A stretch of 42,957 bases of DNA from a virus. The stretch is from positions 1 to 42,957 of the IMG/VR virus record IMGVR_UViG_3300009636_000014. One strand, given 5' to 3'. Below, one piece after another: positions 1-7,597 of this stretch. Numbering within the stretch: the first letter of the stretch is position 1; every line of letters starts with the position of its first letter. A program made the translations under genes and the position numbers. The notes below the pieces were generated by a model. That model was not told the DNA's origin. It did not search any database and was given only the letters and a program-made list of their open reading frames with translations.

Positions 1-570
1 ATACAGTTCATCTGCAAACAATCCTAATAATATAGGTGAATGTGATTGGTCGTCAAAATATAATTCTGTAGGATTATTGGTTAAAATGGCTTTTTTGGAG
101 TTATGAATTGGTTGGTTCACTTCTTCTATAGGTTTTACCTGCCTTCCAAATTCATCATCCCAATCATCTTCAGGATATTCATTCCATTGTTTTGCTCCTA
201 TTTTTTTGAAAAAAACATAACCATTTGGGTCACGAGGCATCATTACCAAAAAGTCAAAACGTGGTTTTAATATTTTGCCAAGTCTGTCTATAAGTTCTTT
301 TCCTATTCCCATTCGTCTATAAACGGGATTAACGAAAACGGCAATATAAGCTAACCATCTTCGTTTATTAGCTTTGGAAAGGTTGCGTGAATCCATATGA
401 ACGGACCAACCCACAGGAATTTCTCCATCATAAGCGATAACGATAGTCTTTGGAAGATGCTTAACGAGAGGTTCGATCATTCCACCATGAATACCCAATG
501 TCAACTGAAAAAGTTGTCGTCGGGTATCAATATCTACAAATGATAAATTTCCCTCTTTGTATGTAATCAT
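1..570 (-). CDS. GNAT-family N-acetyltransferase (3' end outside window)
   Basis: Translating the minus strand from the ATG at 570-568 gives 190 open codons running off the left edge. Residues about 85-112 read AYIAVFVNP-YRRMGIGKELIDRL, which is GNAT motif A with the acetyl-CoA pyrophosphate-binding R/Q-x-x-G-x-G (RRMGIG). A later FFKKIGAKQW segment fits the motif B end of the fold. Such enzymes move an acetyl group from acetyl-CoA to a small-molecule amine or a protein amine; the substrate cannot be told. The start lies 3 nt after the lysozyme stop, so the two are probably co-translated. Unlike its two upstream partners it lacks the MIKLK-type N-terminal tag and begins MITYKEGNL. The family call is good; the function is open. 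Confidence 0.8.
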   Translation of the reverse strand, partial: MITYKEGNLSFVDIDTRRQLFQLTLGIHGGMIEPLVKHLPKTIVIAYDGEIPVGWSVHMDSRNLSKANKRRWLAYIAVFVNPVYRRMGIGKELIDRLGKILKPRFDFLVMMPRDPNGYVFFKKIGAKQWNEYPEDDWDDEFGRQVKPIEEVNQPIHNSKKAILTNNPTELYFDDQSHSPILLGLFADELY

Positions 571-573
571 AAT

Positions 574-1134
574 TTATGATAGAAATCTGTTAAAAAATGC
601 TTTATTTCTACCAATCAATTCCTTTCCAGCAAAATTTCTAACGTATTCTCTTTTAACCACATCCCAATTATTTCTCAATACCGCATCTACAAATTTTGGA
701 AATTTGTCAAGGCCACCCAAATTGAAGGAAAAATCTATCAACATTTCTTCTTGTTTTTTAGATAACATTATATCCACTTTATAGGTTGTTTTAATATAAT
801 CGTGGACTCGATGTTTTGCTATATACAGGTCATGATTGAGTAGTTTTTCAGCTGTATTTTGGTGAATACCATGTCTAAAGTTGATAATTTCAGCAGGGTC
901 TAGTTTGTGGCCGTAAGCTATGTGCCACCCCGATTCATCTTTATAGGGAAACCATAAATGTTTCTGTTTATCAAATCCTGCACCAATTGAATTTTCAACC
1001 ATTCGCATATATTCCACAAAGTCAGGAGAAAATTCCTGCTGTTGAATGCTGGCGGCTGGCGGTGGCAATGCCGGCGTTTGTGGCGGTAGTGCTTCTATCA
1101 TAAGTTCCTCAAGAATGTTGTTTAGTTTGATCAT
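574..1134 (-). CDS. T4/GH24-type lysozyme with N-terminal tag
   Basis: 186 residues. After the tag (MIKLNNILEE) and a Pro/Ala-rich linker (residues about 17-30), the catalytic region shows EYMRMVEN, then PYKDESGWHIAYGHKL. This matches the Glu / Asp-x-x-G / IxxGH arrangement of T4 lysozyme (E11, D20, T26 in T4). Such muramidases cleave the MurNAc-GlcNAc bond of peptidoglycan. The Thr of TIGxGH appears replaced by His (HIAYGH), with a loop one residue shorter. The tag and linker are unusual for a free endolysin and suggest a virion-carried enzyme, or one attached to another particle component. The start codon overlaps the stop of the preceding gene (ATGA). The rest of the fold is present (a KKQEEMLIDFSFNLGG helix). 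Confidence 0.75.
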   Translation of the reverse strand: MIKLNNILEELMIEALPPQTPALPPPAASIQQQEFSPDFVEYMRMVENSIGAGFDKQKHLWFPYKDESGWHIAYGHKLDPAEIINFRHGIHQNTAEKLLNHDLYIAKHRVHDYIKTTYKVDIMLSKKQEEMLIDFSFNLGGLDKFPKFVDAVLRNNWDVVKREYVRNFAGKELIGRNKAFFNRFLS

Positions 1135-1577
1135 ACATTCACATAGTCAAAATGTCTATCAGAAAAGTTGATGATTTTGTTCAAAAGGTGCGTAGCATCT
1201 CTGCTTCTTGCATCACGTTTATACACAGCTACTCCCTTATATCCTCTTTTTTTCAATTCTTCCAATGTTTTTTGAAATATTGCTCTTCCAAATCCCAACT
1301 TGGGTTCAGCAACATCAGCATAATATGTAATCAAATAACCTTCAAGTTGGCCTATGTTTTTCTTTGATAATACCATGCCTCCAAAAAATTCTTTATTGCC
1401 ATCGAACAACCCATAACCCATCCCCGCAAACACACCGCTCAGCGGATTGTTATATCCTTCTACGTACATTCTTACAAAAAATCTGTCTGTATCTTCTTTA
1501 ACATCCCATCGTATTTTGGATTGGTCAAATTTTTTAAAATGCTCTATTTCCGATATTATGTTCTTTAGCTTAATCAC
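1131..1577 (-). CDS. GNAT-like acetyltransferase with N-terminal MIKLK tag
   Basis: 148 residues from a GTG start (VIKLKNIISEIEHF). The C-terminal half has a GNAT-like acetyl-CoA loop, EPKLGFGRAIFQKTLEELKKRG, followed by the expected beta strand (YKGVAVYKRDA). The N-terminal strands (RFFVRMYVEGY, KEFFGGMVL) are compatible with the fold but divergent. The first ten residues are a copy of the tag shared by many genes in this window and end in I-S-E. It heads the leftward transcription unit: a TATTTAT box lies 5 nt upstream of the GTG, and the lysozyme follows with a 4-nt overlap. The acetyl acceptor is unknown. The match to the family is weaker than for its neighbour at 1-570. Confidence 0.6.
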   Translation of the reverse strand: MIKLKNIISEIEHFKKFDQSKIRWDVKEDTDRFFVRMYVEGYNNPLSGVFAGMGYGLFDGNKEFFGGMVLSKKNIGQLEGYLITYYADVAEPKLGFGRAIFQKTLEELKKRGYKGVAVYKRDARSRDATHLLNKIINFSDRHFDYVNV

Positions 1578-1582
1578 ACATA

Positions 1583-1589
1583 ATAAATA
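1583..1589 (-). promoter_or_regulatory. TATTTAT box, leftward promoter candidate
   Basis: On the minus strand CTATTTATTATGT precedes the GTG start at 1577 by 5 nt. A second related box, CATTTATAGG (1609-1600, minus strand), lies further upstream. The same heptamer precedes most apparent transcription units in the window. It may be a late-promoter core; at this spacing the transcript would be nearly leaderless. Confidence 0.4.
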
Positions 1590-1647
1590 GGTGAAAAAGT
1601 CCTATAAATGTATTATGTGAAAATCAATTCTTTGGATGAAATATTCA

Positions 1648-1655
1648 TATTTATA
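1648..1655 (+). promoter_or_regulatory. TATTTATA box, rightward promoter candidate
   Basis: TATTTATA lies 20 nt upstream of the neck-protein start at 1676, in the only divergent intergenic region of the window (1578-1675). It probably starts the rightward virion-gene transcription unit. The assignment rests on recurrence of the motif and its position only. Confidence 0.45.
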
Positions 1656-1675
1656 GGTGTATGTGATGATTTTAT

Positions 1676-2872
1676 ATGAATGATGCCATAACACAACCTA
1701 TAACAAATTCAACAACGCTTGTTGACCAAAAGCGAATCAGATGGCCCGGTTCAGGCTCATTACCTGTAGTTACCCCTTTTGCTTTTTATGATAACGACTC
1801 TGTGTTTCAAACCGAGGCCTATTCTGCGGCTAGTTGGGCTGCAAAAGCACTTGGTTATCCCGTAGTGGATATTGAGTTGCTTGATGTCATATTTTATGCT
1901 CGTTTTGAAGAAGCGGTTAATGAATATGCCGCACAAGTCAATCAGATAAACATTCAAAATTATTTGTTGACTTTTCAAGGTCAAAATGTTTCCGAATTGG
2001 GAAATTTGACGGGTCAAGCAGTCATGGGTACTTCCCTGCCTTATGTAATAGAATTAGCCAAAGAATATGGTAGAGAAGTGGGTGTGGGCGGTTATGCTGA
2101 TTGGAAAAAGGGATTCATTGTTACCCAACCAATGAAACAGGAATACGATTTACAGGAGTTGTGGGCCGATAAGGTTGAAAATTGTAATAGAATGGAAGTC
2201 ATGCGGATTTTTCATGATTTCCCACCAGCCTTTGCTCGTATTTACGACCCGTTCTCAATGACAGGAATGAGTTATTCCAACGTGTTGAACGAACTTGGAT
2301 TTGGTGCATATTCCCCTGCTGTTCAATTTTTAATGACGCCGATTTTTGAAGATTTACTTCGTGGTCAAGCAATTCAATTCAACGACATGGTTCGTAAATC
2401 AGCGTATTCATTTGAGTTGGTGAACAATAAACTAAGATTATTTCCAATTCCAACCTATGGCTTCAAGGTCTATTTTCATTACATGCTTCGTAAAGATAGA
2501 ACCAAGGGAGAATTAGCTCCATCGGGTAGTGTAGCCGATTATGCTAATATTCCCTATAATAACATTGTTTATAGCACGGTCAATTCAGTTGGTAAACAAT
2601 GGATCAGAAAATACTTTTTAGCTTTGTGTAAAGAATCCTTGGGGGCTGTAAGACAGAAATATCAGACCGTTCCCATTCCGGGTGGGGATGTCACTATGGA
2701 TGGTGCAGAATTAAGAAATGAAGCTCAACAGGAAAAAACCGATTTGATTACGCAACTTAGGGAAACTTTGACAGCCACAAGTCAAAAACAATTGATAGAA
2801 AATCAAGCTTTGCAAGCTGAACAGATGCAGGAATCTTTGAAACGGGTACCGTTATTCATCTATGTTGGATAA
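1676..2872 (+). CDS. Neck protein, T4 gp13-like (head completion)
   Basis: 398 residues, soluble, first gene of the rightward virion block. The segment about residues 58-90 (KALGYPVVDIELLDVIFYARF followed by EEAVNEYAAQVNQ) resembles the helical neck/connector proteins of T4-like phages. The position supports gp13: a gp14-like gene, a gp15-like gene, sheath and tube follow in the T4 order 13-14-15-18-19. Neck proteins close the portal after DNA packaging and join head to tail. The C-terminal 60 residues are helical and Gln/Glu-rich (EQMQESLKRV). I assign it by order and general character rather than a diagnostic motif, so another head-tail connector is possible. Confidence 0.5.
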   Translation: MNDAITQPITNSTTLVDQKRIRWPGSGSLPVVTPFAFYDNDSVFQTEAYSAASWAAKALGYPVVDIELLDVIFYARFEEAVNEYAAQVNQINIQNYLLTFQGQNVSELGNLTGQAVMGTSLPYVIELAKEYGREVGVGGYADWKKGFIVTQPMKQEYDLQELWADKVENCNRMEVMRIFHDFPPAFARIYDPFSMTGMSYSNVLNELGFGAYSPAVQFLMTPIFEDLLRGQAIQFNDMVRKSAYSFELVNNKLRLFPIPTYGFKVYFHYMLRKDRTKGELAPSGSVADYANIPYNNIVYSTVNSVGKQWIRKYFLALCKESLGAVRQKYQTVPIPGGDVTMDGAELRNEAQQEKTDLITQLRETLTATSQKQLIENQALQAEQMQESLKRVPLFIYVG

Positions 2873-2877
2873 TTAAT

Positions 2878-3921
2878 ATGAAAAGAAAACCTACAAAACA
2901 AGAAGAACGACAATTTTTAAAAACTATAAAAGATGGTTTTTTGATAGGTATAAAATCATTACTAGAACGCCCGATGTATAAAAATATTGATTTCACACAA
3001 ACATTAAAAGATGCTAAAAAAAGAGGAGAAATTAGTATAAATAAAAATGGTGTAATTTTATATCATTGGGATCCAACGACACATGTTGGCGATATTCCTT
3101 CCGGTGTATATGATGCTAATGTTATTAATAATCCTCATTCAAAAAATGAAATGGTAAAAAAATCACAACTAAAACCAGTTATAAAAGAAGTTCTGAAAGA
3201 ATTGTATCGTCAAAGAAGTCGTGCTTCTAGTACTTATGATGATTATGAAACCGAATTTGAAGCGTTGGTCATACCCGGCCTTTCCACGGAAAATGACACG
3301 GTAAAAGTGTCTATAAGTATTGGTTACAACGCGGACGCCGGAGAACCCGCCCGAGGCATGTTTGGGCCACCCGAATATTCTTCGCCCGGCGAGGGACCTT
3401 CTGTGGAAATCGTTGATTCTTGGCCGACAAGTGTGAGAATACAGGATAAATCAGGCAAGGAAACTGAATATGACCCTAATAAATTGACTAAAGAACAACA
3501 AATCATTATTAAAAAAGCCATAGACGACCATGTGAGTCAGAATGATGAAAAAATCACTGATATGATTCTTGATACACTTGATTTTGATTCGGGAAGTTAT
3601 GAGCCTGATTTTAATGATGTTGATGAACGTGTCGGTGAAGTTGTTAGTCCGAAATATGTTGAAAGCCGTTCATTAAGATTTGCTGGCACACGTATGATAA
3701 AGTATTTGACGGCCATCGGTGTGACCACCATAGAAAAATGGAATATTCACGAGCACGACGCAAAAACAATCAGGCTTCAAGTATATTTTAAATTACTAAA
3801 AAGCCGTGAAATAAGAAAACTTTTAAGTTTTGCTGGAACATATCGTAGTGAAATGCGAATGTATGCGTATAAAGATTTAGTTGGTATGGATTTTACAATC
3901 AACAAGGAAAACATCCAATAA
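2878..3921 (+). CDS. Unknown protein with internal LIKE-type tag
   Basis: 347 residues; no known family recognised. It has a basic N-terminal region (MKRKPTKQEERQF), a segment GVILYHWDP at about 58-66, then KSQLKPVIKEVLKELYRQRS at about 96-115. That last segment has the same pattern as the N-terminal tags elsewhere (I-K-E and L-K-E ends), but here it separates two parts of the protein. An acidic middle (about 120-260) follows, and the C-terminus is mixed alpha/beta with basic patches. It sits between two neck genes and follows the first by 5 nt, so it is expressed with them. An accessory virion or packaged protein is an inference from the tag and the location. Confidence 0.55.
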   Translation: MKRKPTKQEERQFLKTIKDGFLIGIKSLLERPMYKNIDFTQTLKDAKKRGEISINKNGVILYHWDPTTHVGDIPSGVYDANVINNPHSKNEMVKKSQLKPVIKEVLKELYRQRSRASSTYDDYETEFEALVIPGLSTENDTVKVSISIGYNADAGEPARGMFGPPEYSSPGEGPSVEIVDSWPTSVRIQDKSGKETEYDPNKLTKEQQIIIKKAIDDHVSQNDEKITDMILDTLDFDSGSYEPDFNDVDERVGEVVSPKYVESRSLRFAGTRMIKYLTAIGVTTIEKWNIHEHDAKTIRLQVYFKLLKSREIRKLLSFAGTYRSEMRMYAYKDLVGMDFTINKENIQ

Positions 3922-3922
3922 T

Positions 3923-4153
3923 ATGAAAACAAAACTATTCGAAAATATAAATGGCAATCAATTCAAACTGTCCGAAGACGGTGATGAGACTGATATGAAT
4001 AAGCCAGAAGAAAAACGGGAAGTTCAAATCGGCAAGGAAATTGAAAGATTAGTAAGAGCAATTAATGTTCCTGACAAAACGGTGGAAAATGATAATCTTA
4101 ATAAGATTCTTGAATTAGCTATTGAGTTGGTCAAAATGCATAGCAAACAATAA
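3923..4153 (+). CDS. Small acidic helical protein, unknown
   Basis: 76 residues from the ATG at 3923, directly after the preceding stop (TAATATG); upstream in-frame starts would overlap the previous gene. The protein is charged and mostly helical (EIERLVRAINVP, NLNKILELAIELVKM). It begins MKTKLFENINGN, which is not the MIKLK tag. It lies between two neck genes and ends 1 nt before the gp14-like start. No function can be assigned; a small chaperone or adaptor is possible. Confidence 0.55.
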   Translation: MKTKLFENINGNQFKLSEDGDETDMNKPEEKREVQIGKEIERLVRAINVPDKTVENDNLNKILELAIELVKMHSKQ

Positions 4154-4154
4154 T

Positions 4155-4628
4155 ATGGGATTACTAGGCAGATTTTTTTCGGAAAGAGACTTGAAGTTCA
4201 TCGCTTCGGTAAACGGTGAATTGATGGGGGACATCATTCAAACCGAAGTGTTCATCTATAAACTGTGTGCGGAACAAACCAAAGTCAATGTGTATGGTGA
4301 ATCCGACCCACAATCGGGTAAAATATTTTATCCGGGAGTTGAATGCACTTGTCTCATTGACCGCGCAGATATTGATACGACCTATGACCAATTTGGTTCG
4401 GATAGAAGTCAAACAGTGGTATTCAAATTTAGGGAAGATAACCTTAAACTTGTCAATTTGTATCCTGAAGTCGGTGATATAATTCAATTTAACAACCGCT
4501 ATCATGAAATTGATAATGTGGTTCAGGAACAATTCCTTGGTGGCGTGCCGGATAAAAGTTTTAGCATAATTACCAATACTCATTATGCTCGTCTAAGTAA
4601 GTTGTCATTGGTCAAGAGACAGGTATAA
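4155..4628 (+). CDS. Neck protein, T4 gp14-like
   Basis: 157 residues starting MGLLGRFFSERDLKF at 4155, one base after the previous stop. The sequence has MGDIIQTEVFIYKLCAEQTK, a region with LIDRADIDTTYDQFGSDR, and PEVGDIIQFNNRYHEIDNV near the end. A strand-rich core with a late GDxIxFxxxxxEIxxV segment resembles gp14-type neck proteins of T4-like phages, though this one is shorter. gp14 joins gp13 to stabilise the filled head before tail attachment. Gene order (after gp13-like, before gp15-like) supports the call. A different head-tail joining protein would also fit. Confidence 0.45.
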   Translation: MGLLGRFFSERDLKFIASVNGELMGDIIQTEVFIYKLCAEQTKVNVYGESDPQSGKIFYPGVECTCLIDRADIDTTYDQFGSDRSQTVVFKFREDNLKLVNLYPEVGDIIQFNNRYHEIDNVVQEQFLGGVPDKSFSIITNTHYARLSKLSLVKRQV

Positions 4629-4631
4629 TAA

Positions 4632-4961
4632 ATGATTAAATTAAAACCATTACTGTTGGAAGAAGAGACACCGCAACAAAGTTGGAAAGTTCCGAGAGGA
4701 ACTCCTGATGATGTTATAAATGTGTTGCATGCTATCATTGCAGAAATTATTGCAAACAGTAAGGAATTTACCAATCACGTATCATTACAGCATATATACA
4801 AGAACAAGAAAATAGGAAGAGTGTGGATTGTATCGAACAAACTCAGGCCAGCCGATAGTTTGGTATATCATGAATGGACATCCAAGTGGTATGCAGGCCC
4901 GACAGGAAATACACCTTTGTCACCACAACAATTGGAAACAATTATTAAAAAGTGGATATAA
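4632..4961 (+). CDS. Tagged small protein, WxxP-VIxVLH family, copy 1
   Basis: 109 residues. It starts with the tag MIKLKPLLLEEE, then a domain of about 95 residues: WKVPRGTPDDVINVLHAIIAE near the start, VWIVSNK in the middle, and LSPQQLETIIKKWI at the end. Three neighbours repeat this pattern (4961, the C-terminal part of 5311, and 6002), so this is a tandem gene family. I recognise no known family. The start follows the neck gene stop by 3 nt and the stop TAA overlaps the next ATG, so translation is coupled. The domain may be a small all-helical/beta adaptor or inhibitor; the function is unknown. Confidence 0.65.
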   Translation: MIKLKPLLLEEETPQQSWKVPRGTPDDVINVLHAIIAEIIANSKEFTNHVSLQHIYKNKKIGRVWIVSNKLRPADSLVYHEWTSKWYAGPTGNTPLSPQQLETIIKKWI

Positions 4962-5314
4962 TGATTAAATTAAAGTCATTGTTAAATGAGATAATGTATA
5001 GCAGTATATGGAAAACACCGGGAAATATACCTTCTGCCGTAATCAATGTGTTGCATAAAGTTATAGCTGTAATTCTTAGAAGAAATAAAGAAATTAATCT
5101 TGATGATTATGTCCGAGTACACAATTTATCAGGAGATAATTGGATAATAGAAAATTTAAAAAAGAAATATATTGTATTGTCATACACAGAAAAAAAGAAT
5201 GTATGGTGGATATATGGCCCCGATGCCCTTATGAAGAAAACAGGTGAAGTAGTCAAAGGAAAAAGAATAAATTCAAGACAGCTCAATCAAATAATAAAAC
5301 GTTGGATATCATGA
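4961..5314 (+). CDS. Tagged small protein, WxxP-VIxVLH family, copy 2
   Basis: 117 residues from the ATG at 4961, which overlaps the previous stop. The tag is MIKLKSLLNEI (L-N-E). The domain then repeats the family pattern: IWKTPGNIPSAVINVLHKVI, a central NWIIENL strand, VWWIYGP, and the C-terminal NSRQLNQIIKRWIS. It is more basic and more diverged in the middle than copy 1, so the duplication is not recent. It overlaps the next gene by 4 nt (ATGA). Unknown function; the relationship to its neighbours is clear by eye. Confidence 0.65.
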   Translation: MIKLKSLLNEIMYSSIWKTPGNIPSAVINVLHKVIAVILRRNKEINLDDYVRVHNLSGDNWIIENLKKKYIVLSYTEKKNVWWIYGPDALMKKTGEVVKGKRINSRQLNQIIKRWIS

Positions 5315-6000
5315 TTAAATTAAAACAATTATTGCTTTGTGAAGAAATTGATGAAGACGACCTTCTGATAATTTCCACGAATCAAAATGTGTCCGTAAGT
5401 TATAAACCTGTCGGAGAATTTAGGGCTTCTACCGTTAGCATAGATAATACGGGCAGAGGATTTTGGTGGGTATCAAGGTCGTTGGTTGGCAATGAAAAAT
5501 TGAGAGGACAAGGCATCGGTTCAACTTTATTAAAAAGGGCTGTTCAAGAAGTGTTAAAACATGAACCAAGGGCTAGAATAGTTGTTGAACCGAGTGGAAC
5601 TTATGGAAGTAATGAACAACGACAACTTAATTTTTATAGAAAAAACGGATTCATAGATGTGTCCAATCAGAAAGGTGTATTAATATATAATAATCCAAAA
5701 CTGAGTGCTGATGAACTTCATAAAAAATTATTGGAAAGTAAACCGGAAACGTTTTATTGGAAATCCCCAAAAGACGCTCCTGCTGAAGTAATTAAAGTAA
5801 TACATATCATTATTGAACAATTGAGGAAAAAGAAAATAAATCCGGATGGTTATTTTACTATTTATAAAGAAACACATCCTGTTATTGGACTTTGTTGGGT
5901 TATAGAACAAATAAATGACCCCAAAGGTGGTTTAGTATATAGTGTAAGAGAAAAGAAATGGTTTCCATTTGAAGGCAGTGGATTCGAACCAAAAACGTAA
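5311..6000 (+). CDS. Tagged GNAT acetyltransferase fused to WxxP-VIxVLH domain, copy 3
   Basis: 229 residues from the ATG at 5311. Three parts: tag MIKLKQLLLCEE (1-12); a clear GNAT domain (about 15-140) with motif A LRGQGIGSTLLKRA and motif B-like QLNFYRKNGF; then the tandem-family domain (about 148-229) with FYWKSPKDAPAEVIKVIHII and CWVIEQI. The family domain is shorter than in the other copies and lacks the terminal QLxxIIKxW helix, ending FEGSGFEPKT, so it may be truncated. The fusion suggests that the small domain works with, or directs, an effector enzyme. Acetyl-CoA binding is well supported by motif; the acceptor is unknown. Confidence 0.75.
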   Translation: MIKLKQLLLCEEIDEDDLLIISTNQNVSVSYKPVGEFRASTVSIDNTGRGFWWVSRSLVGNEKLRGQGIGSTLLKRAVQEVLKHEPRARIVVEPSGTYGSNEQRQLNFYRKNGFIDVSNQKGVLIYNNPKLSADELHKKLLESKPETFYWKSPKDAPAEVIKVIHIIIEQLRKKKINPDGYFTIYKETHPVIGLCWVIEQINDPKGGLVYSVREKKWFPFEGSGFEPKT

Positions 6001-6001
6001 T

Positions 6002-6424
6002 GTGATTAAATTAAAACAATTATTAGCTGAAGTTGACAACATTGAATACCCTCCGGGATGGGTAATGTTCGGAGATAACGAACATCTTCCGCAAATGCCG
6101 GATGAAGTAAGAAAAGTTCTATATGCTATTTACGAAGAATTAAAAAAAAGCGGTATAGGAAATCCAAGAGCATTGATTAAGGTAATGTTTACAGGCGAGG
6201 ACGGAAACAGGTGGTGGATATACACAAACCCTAAATGGTCAAAAATACCAGTAGAAAATAGAATGGCATTGATGTATTACGATGAAGAACCTGACGAAGA
6301 ATTTACAGGTTGGTATATGGGAGAAGGGGGTGGATTGGGAGGAAGTGGACCGTTAGGAAAATTGAATCAGAAACAACTAGAATATTGTATTAAAAATTGG
6401 AGAAAACTTTCTATAGGACGATAA
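6002..6424 (+). CDS. Tagged small protein, WxxP-VIxVLH family, copy 4
   Basis: 140 residues from the GTG at 6002 (VIKLKQLLAEVDN). The first 20 nucleotides after the GTG are nearly identical to those after the ATG at 5311, which decides this start. The domain is the most divergent and longest of the family: MPDEVRKVLYAIYEELKK for the first helix, RWWIYTNP for the central strand, a Gly-rich acidic loop (EPDEEFTGWYMGEGGG) and the terminal LNQKQLEYCIKNWRKL helix. It ends 1 nt before the gp15-like gene. Function unknown. Confidence 0.6.
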   Translation: MIKLKQLLAEVDNIEYPPGWVMFGDNEHLPQMPDEVRKVLYAIYEELKKSGIGNPRALIKVMFTGEDGNRWWIYTNPKWSKIPVENRMALMYYDEEPDEEFTGWYMGEGGGLGGSGPLGKLNQKQLEYCIKNWRKLSIGR

Positions 6425-6425
6425 T

Positions 6426-7586
6426 ATGGCATGGACAGGCGACCCAAATAATCCAGTACCAAACATTGGAAATGCAAAATCCGATGTCAGCCAAAAACTT
6501 GCGCAGGATTCAGATGTTCTCAGTGAGAAACTTCATGATATTAACCGTGCTAAACAGGTGCGTCGTGATACGGACAAACAAAAAGACAATACGGTTACTT
6601 TGATTGATATTGATAATGCTGTATTGGCCCAATTACAAAAGTTTCAACTGACCGTCAAAGGTACATCAGAAATTAAGGTTCCCATTTATTACGCAAGTCC
6701 TGAAAAATGGAAATCAATACAGTATGATGGTGTCATTCGTGATTACAATGGTAAAATGATTTTACCTGCTTTGGTATTTCAAAGGACTACCTCTGAAAAA
6801 GACACAGCCATGATGATGTTTAATCGTTATTTGACTTATCCTGTAATGAGAATCTATTCTGAAAAAAATCGTTATACTCCATTTGCAGCTCTTGTAGGTC
6901 AAAATGTTCCTGTTCATGAAGTTTATGACATTATAATGCCTGACCACATGGTATTCACTTATCATTTTATTGTTTGGACAGAATACATTGAACAAATGAA
7001 TACCATCATTGAACGCATCAACTTTGAAACTGAGGATTATTGGGGAGACTTAAGAGGATTAAGATTCAGAACAAAGATAGATTCATTTTCTCACACATCA
7101 GAACTGCAAGTGGACCAAGACCGAATAGTAAAAACGGAATTTGATTTATTGGTCAATGGTTATCTATTGCCTGATGTTATTGACAGATTTCAAGGCAGAA
7201 GAGACACCACACAAAAATGGTTTACTCCAAAGAAAGTTGTCATGGGAATGGAAGTTGTTGGAACAGATTTCAAGATGCGGTCTTTAAACAAAGATAAAAA
7301 TAAATGGAGAAATCAAAAGTATCCAAATTTACAGAAAGACGTTGTTATAAATTCTCCGCCTACTGATTGGGAAGGCGATGTATCCATTGAATTATTGAGT
7401 AATCTTAAATTGGTTGTAAATGTTTCCTCCAATAAAGTTATACCTTCGCCGGGAATTCAATATGAAGCCGTTCCATCCTCTCCCAATAGTCCCGGTGTAG
7501 AAGGAAACATGGCATATGATAATAATTATTTGTATGTTTATACAAAAGGTGTGTGGAAAAGAATGCCCTTGGATTTGTTCGGATAA
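6426..7586 (+). CDS. Tail-completion/terminator protein, T4 gp15-like candidate
   Basis: 386 residues. Residues about 72-92 (QKFQLTVKGTSEIKVPIYYASPEKW) followed by LPALVFQRTT resemble the N-terminal domain of gp15-type tail terminators, where an IKVPI-Y strand precedes the subunit interface. The middle has TYHFIVWTEYIEQMNTIIE. The C-terminal 70 residues look like an add-on, with a P-S-P-rich stretch and YDNNYLYVYTKGVWKRMPL, a small beta domain common at the end of phage virion proteins. gp15 caps the finished tail and stabilises the sheath. It lies after the neck genes and before the sheath, as in T4. The call rests on order plus moderate sequence resemblance. Confidence 0.4.
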   Translation: MAWTGDPNNPVPNIGNAKSDVSQKLAQDSDVLSEKLHDINRAKQVRRDTDKQKDNTVTLIDIDNAVLAQLQKFQLTVKGTSEIKVPIYYASPEKWKSIQYDGVIRDYNGKMILPALVFQRTTSEKDTAMMMFNRYLTYPVMRIYSEKNRYTPFAALVGQNVPVHEVYDIIMPDHMVFTYHFIVWTEYIEQMNTIIERINFETEDYWGDLRGLRFRTKIDSFSHTSELQVDQDRIVKTEFDLLVNGYLLPDVIDRFQGRRDTTQKWFTPKKVVMGMEVVGTDFKMRSLNKDKNKWRNQKYPNLQKDVVINSPPTDWEGDVSIELLSNLKLVVNVSSNKVIPSPGIQYEAVPSSPNSPGVEGNMAYDNNYLYVYTKGVWKRMPLDLFG

Positions 7587-7597
7587 TTATTTATTTT

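Noticed and set aside
1600-1660. TATAAATA-like sequences read as T4 late promoters
   Set aside because: The consensus would point in the opposite direction to the adjacent genes. The recurring orientation is TATTTAT with the gene, so I treat it as a separate motif.
5998-6004. ATG at 6000 as start of the copy-4 gene
   Set aside because: It is followed at once by TGA in frame. The GTG at 6002 continues the conserved tag DNA.
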